Of a stretch of 64,000 bases of DNA, positions 36,326-45,584 are shown piece by piece. Under the pieces are notes generated by a model. It saw nothing but the letters and a program-made list of their open reading frames with translations. It did no database searches and was not told the origin of the DNA. Position numbers and translations under genes: made by a program. Positions within the stretch are counted from its first letter, which is position 1. Each line of letters starts with the position of its first letter. Origin of the DNA: Microvirga alba (GTDB lineage: Bacteria > Pseudomonadota > Alphaproteobacteria > Rhizobiales > Beijerinckiaceae); contig NZ_JADQDO010000012.1 of assembly GCF_015694465.1 (NCBI RefSeq), positions 1 to 64,000 of the forward strand, in the 5' to 3' direction.

Positions 36326-36814
36326 CTACTCGGAAGTCGACAAACCTCTAGCATTCACCTGGCTTACGACCTCGCGCATGGCCACGATGGTGCGAAACGC
36401 CTTCACGTTTGGGTCATCGTGGAAAACCTCCCGTGCGAAGGTGTCGTAAGCCTCCATACCCGACAATTGCAGGTGCAGAACAAAGTCAGCCTCACCCGTG
36501 ACGTACCATGCCTGTCGGACCTCGGAGCGACTGCGGATTTTGCGGTTGAAAGCATCCAGCTCCGCTGCACTTTCACGTTCCAACGATACGAGCACGTGCA
36601 CCGTCAACGGCAGGCCAATGAGAGCCGGTCGCACGACAGCAATATCCGCCGCAATCACGCCGGTCCGTCGGAGCTGTCTCAACCGCCGCAGCACGGCACT
36701 TTCAGAGAGCCCAACTTGCTCAGCAAGAATGCGAGCCGGCGTCTGATTATTGCGCTGAACCAACGCGAGCAGGGCGTGGTCGAAACGGTCTAGGCTAACG
36801 GAATTTGTCATCAT
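36326..36814 (-). CDS. Lrp/AsnC-family regulator
   Basis: About 162 residues: an N-terminal helix-turn-helix (about 8-55, with ILAEQVGLSESAVLRRLRQL) and a C-terminal RAM/ligand domain (about 65-155, with AWYVTGEADFVLHLQL). This family typically senses amino acids. It is divergent from the diaminopropionate-ammonia-lyase-like gene, 82 bp away, and should regulate it. Starts at 36,814 or 36,811 are equally good (two adjacent ATGs); no strong ribosome site is visible. Confidence 0.9.
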   Translation of the reverse strand: MMTNSVSLDRFDHALLALVQRNNQTPARILAEQVGLSESAVLRRLRQLRRTGVIAADIAVVRPALIGLPLTVHVLVSLERESAAELDAFNRKIRSRSEVRQAWYVTGEADFVLHLQLSGMEAYDTFAREVFHDDPNVKAFRTIVAMREVVSQVNARGLSTSE

Positions 36815-36828
36815 CGCGGGAGCATATG

Positions 36829-36883
36829 ACGAAAACAGGCGCTGGGTCGATGGAAATAGGCGCAACTCCCCATCCGTTTTCGT
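36829..36883. promoter_or_regulatory. Candidate Lrp-type operator pair
   Basis: ACGAAAAC at 36,829-36,836 and its exact inverse GTTTTCGT at 36,876-36,883 lie in the 82-bp space between the Lrp-family gene and the enzyme gene it faces. The 47-bp distance between arm starts (about 4.5 helical turns) suits a multimeric Lrp-family protein. Confidence 0.45.
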
Positions 36884-36896
36884 GCAGTATCCCGGC

Positions 36897-37970
36897 ATGG
36901 ACACGATCACAATCTCGGGCGAAGACCCTGAACAGATCGCAGCGCAACTGCTGCGCCTGTCGCCACATTACGCCGAAACGCCGTTGCTCGACCTGCCCAG
37001 CCTAGCGGCTCACTTCAACGTCGCACAGCTGCTGGTCAAGGACGAAGGTCGCCGCACTCTTGGGAGCTTCAAGTCGCTCGGCGGCACCTATGCCGGATTG
37101 CGCGCCCTTGCCAGGGCTTCCAACGTTGATCTTCCCAGCCTGCTCTCCGAGGGGCGTTCCCGAGGGCCGCTGCCTACCTTGATCACAGCCAGCGCAGGCA
37201 ATCATGGACTTGCAGTGGCCGCGGCCGCCAAATTCGCGGGGGGGAGGGCAAGGATTTACCTATACGCGGATGTCGCACCCACGAGGGTCCGTCGCATCGA
37301 GGCTCAAGGCGCTGAGATCGTGTGGGTCGAAGGCACCTATGACGACGCGGTCGACAGGGCGCAGGCTGCGGCCGATGCCGGCGAGGGAATCCTGGTAGCG
37401 GACACCTCCATCGATCCGGTCGATCCTGCCGTCGGTGATGTTCTCGCCGGTTACGGCGTGCTCGCGTCAGAAATCCGAAAGCACGTGCACGCGACAGGTC
37501 ACCTGAGGCCGACCCATCTGTTCGTACAAGCCGGAGTTGGTGGCTTGGCGGCCGCCATGATGACCGGCCTGAAAGCGTGGTTGGCGGATCCTGGCATGGT
37601 CGTCGTCGTAGAGCCGGAAAAAGCGGCCTGTGTCGGCTTGGCCCTGTTGAACGGACACTCCGAGCGGGTGTCTGGGGATCTCGCCACCTCGGCTGGAATG
37701 CTGGCCTGCGGCGAAGCCAGCGCACCGGCGCTGCAAATCCTTCAACAAGGCGCGGCGCAGGCTGTCACGGTGTCAGAAGCAGAACTCGGCGATGCCGTGA
37801 CATTGCTTCGGGCTCGCGGCGGCCCAGAAACGACCCCATCGGGGGCGGCCGGTCTCGCTGGCCTTGCGGCCGTTGCCGCAAACCCAGGCCTGTCGTCCGA
37901 GCTCGCGCTTGATGAGACGAGCCGGGTTCTGCTGATCGTGACGGAAACAGACCTCGAAAGGGATGTATGA
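36897..37970 (+). CDS. PLP-dependent ammonia-lyase, diaminopropionate ammonia-lyase-like
   Basis: About 357 residues of fold-type II. The PLP lysine lies in TLGSFKSLGGTYAG (about residue 59), the phosphate/asparagine region in TASAGNHGLAVA, and a glycine-rich GVGGLAAAM follows. The pattern FKxLGG-x-YAG is closer to diaminopropionate ammonia-lyase than to threonine dehydratase, whose lysine is in SFKxRGA. It should release ammonia and pyruvate from 2,3-diaminopropionate or a similar beta-substituted amino acid. Its stop overlaps the start of the M20 hydrolase (ATGA). At 357 residues it is shorter than the Escherichia coli enzyme (about 398). Confidence 0.85.
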   Translation: MDTITISGEDPEQIAAQLLRLSPHYAETPLLDLPSLAAHFNVAQLLVKDEGRRTLGSFKSLGGTYAGLRALARASNVDLPSLLSEGRSRGPLPTLITASAGNHGLAVAAAAKFAGGRARIYLYADVAPTRVRRIEAQGAEIVWVEGTYDDAVDRAQAAADAGEGILVADTSIDPVDPAVGDVLAGYGVLASEIRKHVHATGHLRPTHLFVQAGVGGLAAAMMTGLKAWLADPGMVVVVEPEKAACVGLALLNGHSERVSGDLATSAGMLACGEASAPALQILQQGAAQAVTVSEAELGDAVTLLRARGGPETTPSGAAGLAGLAAVAANPGLSSELALDETSRVLLIVTETDLERDV

Positions 37971-39127
37971 AGATGCGGCTGGACCATGACGCCCTTTGGA
38001 AGGAGCTGCGCGATTGGCGGCATGATTTGCATGCCAACCCCGAATTCGGGTTCGAGGAGAGGCGCACCAGCACCTTCGTTGCGGCCAAACTCAAGGAGTT
38101 CGGCTTGGACGAAGTGGCGCAAGGCGTCGGACCAACCGGCGTCGTCGGGACGCTCCGGCGGGGTAGCGGCAACAGGATTGTTGCCTTGCGGGCTGACATG
38201 GATGCCTTGCTCATTTCCGAGCAGAGCACACATCCCTATCGTTCCCGGAATCCGGGGGTGATGCACGCGTGCGGCCATGATGGGCACACGGCTATGTTGC
38301 TCGGTGCCGCCAAGTTGCTCGCCAAGGAGGGGGGCTTCGATGGCACCGTACGGTTCATCTTTCAGCCGGCGGAGGAGTGGGGCAAAGGCGCGCTCGCAAT
38401 GTTGGCCGATGGTCTGATGACGCGCTTTCCCTTCGATGAGATTTACGGGCTGCATAACATGCCCGGCATGCCTGTTGGGCATTTCGCAACCCGCGTCGGG
38501 CCCATCATGTCGGCTGAGGATAACTTCGAGATCGTCCTGCGTGGTCTTGGCGGCCATGCCGCCCGTCCGCAGGGTGGACGCGAGGTTCTGGTAGCCGCGT
38601 GCGCGCTTGTTACCAACCTTCAGACCATCGTCTCACGTCGCGTTGCTCCCACGGATACGGCCGTGGTCTCGGTGACCGAGCTTATCACGGACGGAACACG
38701 GAATGCGCTCCCGGGCCTGGCCCGCATCTTGGGAGATGCGCGCAGCTTCCGGTCGGAGGTGAGCGCCGAGATCGAGAAGCAGATGCGGATCATCGCGGAG
38801 GGAACAGGTCTGACCTATAACTGCACCGCCGAGGTGGACTACACGCGCGAGTTCATCCCCCTCATCAACGATGCCGAAACCACTCGCCAAGCTCTGGCGG
38901 CCGCTGAAACAGTATTTGAGCTCGGCGCGATCAATGCGGACAGAACGCCTGAGACCGCCTCAGAGGATTTCGCCCGATTTCTGGAACATGTGCCAGGGTG
39001 CTTTGCCTTTATCGGAAATGGCGAAGACTCGATGCCACTGCACAATCCGGCCTTCGATTTTAACGATGCTGCACTTCCTTTCGGAGCACGATATTTTGCG
39101 GCTGTCGTGCGCCGGCGTCTCGCTTGA
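37967..39127 (+). CDS. M20 family amidohydrolase, third copy
   Basis: 386 residues with RADMDALL, HACGHDGHTAML, PAEEWGKGALAM, HNMPGMPVGH, GGHAARPQGG (dimerisation/His motif), SEDFARFLE and HNPAFDFND. Translationally coupled to the ammonia-lyase gene, so it most likely removes an acyl group from the lyase substrate: for example an N-acyl-diaminopropionate. That substrate is inferred from context only. Ends with no hairpin of note; a decayed GntR gene follows on the other strand. Confidence 0.92.
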   Translation: MKMRLDHDALWKELRDWRHDLHANPEFGFEERRTSTFVAAKLKEFGLDEVAQGVGPTGVVGTLRRGSGNRIVALRADMDALLISEQSTHPYRSRNPGVMHACGHDGHTAMLLGAAKLLAKEGGFDGTVRFIFQPAEEWGKGALAMLADGLMTRFPFDEIYGLHNMPGMPVGHFATRVGPIMSAEDNFEIVLRGLGGHAARPQGGREVLVAACALVTNLQTIVSRRVAPTDTAVVSVTELITDGTRNALPGLARILGDARSFRSEVSAEIEKQMRIIAEGTGLTYNCTAEVDYTREFIPLINDAETTRQALAAAETVFELGAINADRTPETASEDFARFLEHVPGCFAFIGNGEDSMPLHNPAFDFNDAALPFGARYFAAVVRRRLA

Positions 39128-39244
39128 GGGCTGGGTTCATTTCGGCTCGATCTGCGAGACATGATTGAGCGTGATCACCCATTTGCTGTCGCGCTTGCGC
39201 ATCAGCCGGGTCATCCGATGGGAGGAGAGCCGCCCACAGGTAGC

Positions 39245-39480
39245 TTAGAACATGTCATCGATGCACTGGGCGGAAATCTGCGTCACGACGACTTCCCTGT
39301 AGGGCTTTCGCTCGGCAAGCCCTCGGCCGCACAGGATGTGCAATGCCTCGCGCACCGGCGTGCGCGACACGCCGAACTGCGCGGCGATGGATGTTTCGTC
39401 GAACCGTGAACCGGGTGCGCCAATATCAGAGCCCGTTTGAGGCCCAAGCCGATATCATTCGCCGGCCGCACCATTCACGC
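39245..39480 (-). pseudogene. Broken GntR/FadR-type regulator
   Basis: Minus-strand pieces give IGLGLKRALILA, then after a frameshift GSRFDETSIAAQFGVSRTPV, then REALHILCGRGLAERKPY and a stop (at 39,245-39,247) just after CIDDMF. This is the winged-helix domain of an FCD-type GntR regulator; the ligand domain is gone. Downstream on the same strand (about 39,137-39,215) a separate fragment, TRLMRKRDSKWVITLNHVSQ, looks like the C terminus of another lost protein, perhaps SnoaL-like. It would once have regulated the neighbouring deacylase operon. Confidence 0.7.
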
Positions 39481-39512
39481 AGTCTAAGCTGCAGCAAATG
39501 CTCCCAAGGCGA

Positions 39513-40520
39513 TCAGCGTATGTCCGACATCAGGTTATAGAGGCAATCGCCACGCGCTGTGATGGTGGGGAAGCGGCGGCAGCTGACCATCCCGGGTGCC
39601 GTAAAATTCAGGATGATGGGCGGCCGCATCGGATCGTCATAGAAATAGATGCGGCCCGCCTCCTGCCCTTCGGACACCATTTCGCCCACTTCCGCAGCGG
39701 GTTGAAACAGACCATTCTCCGGCGAATATACCGCGCTGTCGCGGCTGAGTGACTCCATCAAGCGGCAGCCGCTTGACGCTTCGACTTTCATCTCCGGGAC
39801 CACACCATAGTGCTTCAGAACGCGTCTTACACCGCGTTCCGCGATCGCCAGACCTTCCGGCGAAAGCGTTGCCCCGCCTCCAAGCTCGGTCGTTAGCGCA
39901 GGTATCCCGCGTTGTTCCGCTGCGGCATACAATGTGGTTGCCCCGCCACCTCCACCGCCATCTGTCAGCACCCCGATAGGAGCTCCGAAGACGTTCAGTA
40001 GCTTACGCACAGCTTGCCGATGCTCCGGCGTCAGGCCCGGTCGGGCGAGCGCTAGTGGCAAATACTCAAGCGATCTCCCTCCGGAATGCAGATCGATGAC
40101 GACATCCGTGATTGGAAAAAGCACGTCGTCGATATAGTGGGCGAGCATATCGGTCGGAGACCCGTTGGCGTTCCCGGGGAACAAACGATTGAGGTTCCCG
40201 TCATCGATGGGTGAAACGCGCTGCCCCGCAGCGACTGCTGGGTAATTCAGCGCCGGCAAGATGATGATGCGCCCGTTCACCTCCGCAGGGTCAATGTCCT
40301 GCGCGAGCTTGATCAGCGCAATCTGCCCCTCATATTCGTCGCCATGGTTGCCGGCGGTCAGGAGGATTGTCGGGCCGGTGCCATTCTTGATGCAGATGAG
40401 CGGAGTTGGAATCCAACCATAAGCGGACATATTCGATGAATATGGGAGACGAAGAAAGTCAGATTGCCTGCCGATCTTGTTGAAGTCGATCGCCGTCCAA
40501 ACTCTGCTTATTGTAGACAC
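39513..40520 (-). CDS. Succinylglutamate desuccinylase/aspartoacylase-family deacylase (DoeB-like)
   Basis: 335 residues, zinc carboxypeptidase-like amidohydrolase. Zinc motif GNHGDEYEG (about residues 55-63), then DPAEVNGRIIILPALNYPA, DDGNLNRLFPG, and DLHSGG with the later zinc His. The layout matches DoeB, which deacetylates N-alpha-acetyl-diaminobutyrate in ectoine breakdown. I chose GTG at 40,520, nine bases after GGAGG; the TTG further upstream lacks a site. It lies 62 bases after the amino-acid ABC ATPase fragment, so it was part of that transporter operon. No doeA, doeC or doeD is visible, so true ectoine degradation is not supported. Confidence 0.87.
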   Translation of the reverse strand: MSTISRVWTAIDFNKIGRQSDFLRLPYSSNMSAYGWIPTPLICIKNGTGPTILLTAGNHGDEYEGQIALIKLAQDIDPAEVNGRIIILPALNYPAVAAGQRVSPIDDGNLNRLFPGNANGSPTDMLAHYIDDVLFPITDVVIDLHSGGRSLEYLPLALARPGLTPEHRQAVRKLLNVFGAPIGVLTDGGGGGGATTLYAAAEQRGIPALTTELGGGATLSPEGLAIAERGVRRVLKHYGVVPEMKVEASSGCRLMESLSRDSAVYSPENGLFQPAAEVGEMVSEGQEAGRIYFYDDPMRPPIILNFTAPGMVSCRRFPTITARGDCLYNLMSDIR

Positions 40521-40582
40521 GTTGCCTGCCTCCAAGATCCCCGAGGTTGCTATTGAACCAGCGCGCGGGATGGTTTCCCGGT

Positions 40583-41226
<644 letters not shown>

Positions 41227-42042
41227 GATTTGTCGCAAATTCTGATTTCAGGCGTAACGATGCCGGAGTGGCCCGCGATGCTTATGCGGCGAGCCGCTCG
41301 AACTGCTCAGCGAGCGACAGTTGCCGATCGCGGGCGCACCTCGCCTGTCCCTTCCGTATCATGTGAACCATTTCGATGCCGCCCAACACGGCGCGAGCGC
41401 TGTCCATCGCCTTGAAGCCGAGCATCGGGCGAACCCGACGTTTCACGGCACGGCTCAATGCGATTGTTCAGATAGCGGCTTTGGCGGATCAGGATCGGCT
41501 TCAGTCGACGCCGCGATCGGTCCAGCAGCCGATCATTCGTATCACAGGACAGGATCGCCTCGCGGTTCGTCTGGCTGCCATCGATGGCGATCCGCTCAGG
41601 ACGGCCATGTCGTTCGAAGGCTCGGCTCAAGAACCGCTTGGCCGCCGCAAGATTGCGCCGTTCGCTGAACCAGAATTCGACGGTGTCGCCATGACTGTCG
41701 ATGGCCCGGTAGAGATATTTCCATTGACCCCGGACTTTGATGTAGGTTTCGTCGATGTGCCACCTTCTACTGACCGCTCGCTTGCGGAGGTTAAAGCGCT
41801 CCAGCAGCTCAGGCGAATAGCGCACAACCCATCGGTGAATGGTCGCGTGATCGACCGCAACGCCCCGCTCGGCCATCATCTCCTCGAGGTCACGCAGGCT
41901 CAGATTGTAGGCGAGATACCAGCGCACGCACAGCAGGATCACCGAACGATCAAATTGCCTGCCCTTGAACATCTCGCTTCGTCCTCTCCTGCCAGCGCAG
42001 GCCATACCGGAGCGATAGGAAAGAAAAAGTTGCGACAGATCC
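41227..42042 (-). mobile_element. IS6-family insertion sequence, copy 1 (defective)
   Basis: About 816 bp. The ends are inverted: the left reads GGATTTGTCGCAAATTCTG, the right (complement) GGATCTGTCGCAACTTTTTC. Length fits IS6 elements (about 0.8 kb). It interrupts an amino-acid ABC ATPase gene on its left and a zinc-ribbon protein gene on its right, with no obvious 8-bp target duplication, so the flanks were probably brought together by deletion or recombination between copies. Confidence 0.85.
41282..41972 (-). pseudogene. IS6-family transposase, copy 1, frameshifted
   Basis: Starts MFKGRQFDRSVILLCVRWYL and keeps the first two DDE aspartates (HIDETYIKV and IDGSQTN). At NNRIE the frame breaks: a short deletion removes the residues after the catalytic Glu (QDHR in the third copy), and the rest (RRVRPMLGFK ... 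EQFERLAA, stop at 41,282) continues in another frame. Not functional. Confidence 0.88.
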
Positions 42043-42544
42043 TGCCGCTCAGGATCCGTTCCATCTCGGGTGATAGGGCGGGGGGCGGTACTGGGTGCGG
42101 TGATGAGTTTAAAGTGGCATGGTGAGGAGCCTGCGCCTCCCTGGGCCGGAAGACCTCCGCGGCCAAAGCCTCGGGCTTGCCCAGGTGCCGGGCCAGGATT
42201 TCGGCGGTGTCCTGATGGCGCTTGTCCGCCGGGGTGGTGGTCCTGTCCGCCTCCTTCACCGGTGAGACGAACCGGTGGCGGTGAGATTCATTGCGCGACT
42301 GGGGTGGCCGGGTGTTGCCGGATGTCTCCAGACATGCCGAGCACAGATCATCCGAGCGTCTTCGTCCCAAAATCCAGCCGCGCCCGTCGAAGTAGCGTCT
42401 GACTTCGGCATCGCTGACAGCTCTTCCGGCTTCATAGGTTTCTGTCGTGGCACAAGCGGAGCATCGCATGGTGAAACGATATTTAGAGGGAATGCCGCCG
42501 CTGCAGGTGATTTGTGGCTCGAACTGAGGTGCGATGCCCGGCAT
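42043..42544 (-). CDS. Zinc-ribbon-like protein truncated by IS6
   Basis: About 167 residues remain before the IS boundary; the frame then runs on into the element and stops at 41,939. The N-terminal part has CSAC and, 40 residues on, CSAC again (SDDLCSACLE), a likely zinc site, followed by a Pro/Arg/Lys-rich linker and DTAEILARHLGKPEALAAEV, a helical segment. I do not recognise the family. The ATG at 42,544 has AAGGAA six bases upstream. The natural C terminus is lost. Confidence 0.6.
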
Positions 42545-42776
42545 CAAAAGTTCCTTAATGATCGTGATAAGTTTCCAATGGGACGCGGCTCACCAAAGGC
42601 ATTGTCTCGGCCGTTCTCAGGGAGCTGTGCGGATGAATGGAGGGACGTCTAACCGAATTGGCCACAGCTTCCAAGTTCGGGCGGCCTGCGCTGATGAGGC
42701 GGACAGAGCGGCAGACTTTCATGGCGCGTGGGCCTCGGCTGATCATCGCTGCCCATCGATAACAGCCGAAGTCACC

Positions 42777-43031
42777 TCAATCGCATTCGGCCTGAAGCTG
42801 ATTTAAGACGTTCCGAAGGGCGTCCTTTGCGCTCTGAAGATGCTCGTATTCCGGATTGCAAGCTGTGATGGCTTCATTGGTCGAGACGCATTCGGCATAG
42901 TGTCGGAGATGGCTTCCGATATCGCCGATAGCCGTAGCGTGCTGCTGGCTTGCCTGCCCGCAGTCGGCGTGAGCCGAGGTCTGTAGAGCCAAGCTCAGGG
43001 CGACGACAGTTGGCAGTCGGGACCGGCTCAC
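42777..43031 (-). CDS. Small exported protein with paired cysteines
   Basis: 84 residues. Sec signal peptide (hydrophobic about residues 7-20, cleavage likely after SAHA). The mature part is helical with Cys at about 24, 48, 59 and near the end, which could form two disulfides. No family recognised; similar small Cys proteins in proteobacteria are periplasmic. It stands alone. Confidence 0.6.
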   Translation of the reverse strand: MSRSRLPTVVALSLALQTSAHADCGQASQQHATAIGDIGSHLRHYAECVSTNEAITACNPEYEHLQSAKDALRNVLNQLQAECD

Positions 43032-43253
43032 AAGGCACTCATTCTAGGTAGAGATGCCCCATGGTGATCGCGCGGTGATCACAGAGTCCAGCCATCCGAA
43101 AGGCTAAGGCCAGGGCGTCGTGACCGGCGCGTCCGAACGGGGGGTAAAAGGCCCGACGGGAGCCCGGGCCTCTGCGACAATACCAAGCTTGACCTTAGTA
43201 CTAAAGTCGAAGATCAACATGGCCGATAGACCACAGTATTGGAAGAAAGAACT

Positions 43254-43754
43254 ATGGACCTGCCTCAACCGCCTGCAGTCGATTTTACCGGACTCACCGC
43301 CGATATCATTTCGGCCTACGTGACGAAGAACTCTGTCCGGAGTGCCGATCTGCCAGTCCTGATTACGTCCGTGCATGCAGCCTTGCAGGGCCTCGTTGCT
43401 CCCAAGCAGCCCAAAGCCGAGAAGCCGCAGCCGGCCGTTTCCATCCGCAAGTCTGTGACACCCGACTTCATCTACAGCCTTGAAGACGGCAAACCCTACA
43501 GGACGCTCAAGCGCCATCTCACCGGCCAGGGTCTAACTCCGGACGCGTATCGCGAAAAATGGGGCCTTCCGCAGGACTACCCGATGGTTGCCTCCAATTA
43601 CGCAAAAAGGCGGTCGGAACTCGCGAAGAGCGCGGGACTCGGACAGCTTCGGGGCAGGCACGCCGCTGCAAAGTCGGCTGCCCAAGACGCCGTTAGTGCG
43701 TCCGGCGAGGCCACAAAGCCGAAGCGCCGCGCTCCCGCTAAGAAAGGCGAGTAA
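43254..43754 (+). CDS. mucR: MucR/Ros-family transcriptional regulator with altered zinc-finger
   Basis: About 166 residues. LTADIISAYVTKNSVRSADL and later GKPYRTLKRHLTGQGLTPDAY, EKWGLPQDYPMVASNYAKRR are the MucR/Ros pattern known from alphaproteobacteria, where it silences horizontally acquired, virulence and exopolysaccharide genes. The first zinc Cys (C in xxCLEDGK) is replaced: here it reads YSLEDGK, so the usual Cys2His2 finger cannot form. A basic C-terminal tail (KPKRRAPAKKG) is extra. ATG chosen at 43,254; a TTG five codons earlier is in frame. Confidence 0.9.
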   Translation: MDLPQPPAVDFTGLTADIISAYVTKNSVRSADLPVLITSVHAALQGLVAPKQPKAEKPQPAVSIRKSVTPDFIYSLEDGKPYRTLKRHLTGQGLTPDAYREKWGLPQDYPMVASNYAKRRSELAKSAGLGQLRGRHAAAKSAAQDAVSASGEATKPKRRAPAKKGE

Positions 43755-43797
43755 GGTTCGTTCGTCGAACATCTAACCATCCTTACTAACGAGGTGG

Positions 43798-44553
43798 CCG
43801 CTTGTCGCAAACATTTGTTTCGGTTTCGTCCCTATGGTGCGCTGGGGTACGGGTGCGGAGGAACAGATGTTCAAGGGTAGGCGCTTTGACAGGTCGGTGA
43901 TCTTGCTGTGCGTCCGATGGTATCTGGCCTACGGTCTGAGCTTGAGAAACCTGGAGGAAATGATGGCCTAACGGGGCCTCGATGTGGACCACGCGACCAT
44001 CCACAGATGGGTTCGCTACTCGCCTGAGTTGCTCGACCGCTTCAATCGCCGCAAGCGCGCTGTCCATGGCAAATGGCATATCGACGAAACTTACATCAAG
44101 GTCAGGGGGCAACGGCGAAATCTCTCGGTCGCCAAACGGTTCCTGAGCCGAGCACTGAAGCGGCATGGTCGGCCTGAGCGGATCGTCATCGGCGCCAGCC
44201 AGACCAACCGTGAAGCAATCGTGACCTGTGATACCACAGACCGGCTCAGAGCGAGATCAAGACGCAAGCTGACGTCAATCTCGATCCGACAGAGCCAGTA
44301 TCTCAACAATCGTATCGAACAGGATCATCGAGCGATCAAAAGGCGCATCCGTCCGATGCTGGGTTTCAAGTCCATGGACAGCGCCCGCGTAATCCTGGGT
44401 GGAATCGAGATGATCCACATGATGCGTGAACAACAGGCGATCTACGCTCGCAATCCGCAGCCATCCCTCGCCGAGCAATTTGCTCTGCTGGCGGCGTGAA
44501 CACGTCGAACTGTCGCAATTGTCGCGTCTTCGTTTCGAGTTTGCGACATAACC
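43798..44553 (+). mobile_element. IS6-family insertion sequence, copy 2 (defective)
   Basis: About 756 bp between a left end CTTGTCGCAAACATTTG and an inverted right end (complement TATGTCGCAAACTCGAAAC). Shorter than copy 1 because of an internal deletion. It inserted about 44 bp after mucR and just before the Crp-family gene. Confidence 0.8.
43867..44499 (+). pseudogene. IS6-family transposase, copy 2, with stop codon and deletion
   Basis: MFKGRRFDRSVILLCVRWYL starts it; codon 36 is a TAA (after LEEMMA), a residue is lost at HRWVRYSP, about 22 residues are missing between KVRGQ and RRNLSVAKRF, and the second catalytic Asp is changed (IVIGASQTN instead of IVIDGSQTN). The Glu (NNRIEQDH) and C terminus (EQFALLAA) remain. 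Dead copy. Confidence 0.9.
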
Positions 44554-44639
44554 GTCAGCCAGGCTGCCACGGTGGAGCGGGCCAGAGCGAGCTTGCCGCA
44601 GATCCCTCGCGAGCGCGTGAAGGGGTTCAAAGCGCCAGA

Positions 44640-45344
44640 TCAGGAGGCAAAGCCTCCGCGAATACGGTGAAAGCATTCGCAGGCGGTTTCCTCGAGCATC
44701 TGCCGGTGATGAATAGTTATGCACCCGCGACTGTAACTAATGACGCCTTTGTGTTGGAGCTGGGACCACGCTTCGCTGACGGTTGCCCGCCTCAGTCCAA
44801 GAACCTCCGAGAGAGCCTCCTGGGTTATGTAGAAGGTATCGCCTTGCACACGGTCATGCGCGTGGAGAAGCCAGCGCGCAATGCGCTGTTGGGCCGTATG
44901 AAGGCTGTTGCACGCAACGGATTCGAGCAACTGTGTGATGAGCGATTTCGAATATCGCAGCATTACGTCGCTCACGCACGGAAATTCGGCGAGAGCCTCG
45001 TCCAGATCCTCGATCGCTAACCAGGATGCGTATCCGGCGATCCGAACGGTAGATCGGCTGACCGCGTTACCGCCACCGAGGATAAGGGCAAAACCGACGA
45101 AACCCTCATAGCCGATTGAGGCTTTCTCGACAGTGCGACCGGACTGCATCTGCGACATCAGTGAGATCACCCCTTCGTGAGGGAAGACGGCGTGCGTGAA
45201 TGGCGCGCCTTCCTCGTAGATAACCTCGCCGACCGACATGCTCCTTGTGATCAAGCGTTTCTGCAGGAACTCCAACGCAGCGGGCCTGAGGGACAGAATA
45301 AGGCGGTTCCGAATGACCGGTTGGTCGGCGGTTGGTTGGTTCAC
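44640..45344 (-). CDS. Crp/Fnr-family transcriptional regulator
   Basis: About 234 residues: cyclic-nucleotide-like beta roll (about 20-130, with YEEGAPFTHAVFPHEGVISL) and a winged helix at the C terminus with TQEALSEVLGLRRATVSEAW. No Fnr-type N-terminal Cys cluster. The GTG at 45,344 follows AAAGGAG by eight bases and is the likely start; an ATG ten codons upstream is in frame. Divergent from the chemotaxis gene, which begins 240 bp away. Confidence 0.88.
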   Translation of the reverse strand: MNQPTADQPVIRNRLILSLRPAALEFLQKRLITRSMSVGEVIYEEGAPFTHAVFPHEGVISLMSQMQSGRTVEKASIGYEGFVGFALILGGGNAVSRSTVRIAGYASWLAIEDLDEALAEFPCVSDVMLRYSKSLITQLLESVACNSLHTAQQRIARWLLHAHDRVQGDTFYITQEALSEVLGLRRATVSEAWSQLQHKGVISYSRGCITIHHRQMLEETACECFHRIRGGFAS

Positions 45345-45584
45345 TGAGGATTCTCCTTTCTGGGGCGCCGGCATGGCCCCCGTCTACCGACACAATCATG
45401 AAGCCTTCCGGCCCTCCAGAAGCGGGAACGGCCTTTGGTTCATCGGGCGACCCGGAGTCAATAGGAACACTTTACTAAGCGTTAAGCCGATATATGTACG
45501 GTATCGTAAATAAGAGGCTATTGAAGGCCCTTTCGCGCCTGAAAACAGGAGCCGGCGATATTCGCCAACCGGAGGGATTTGGAA

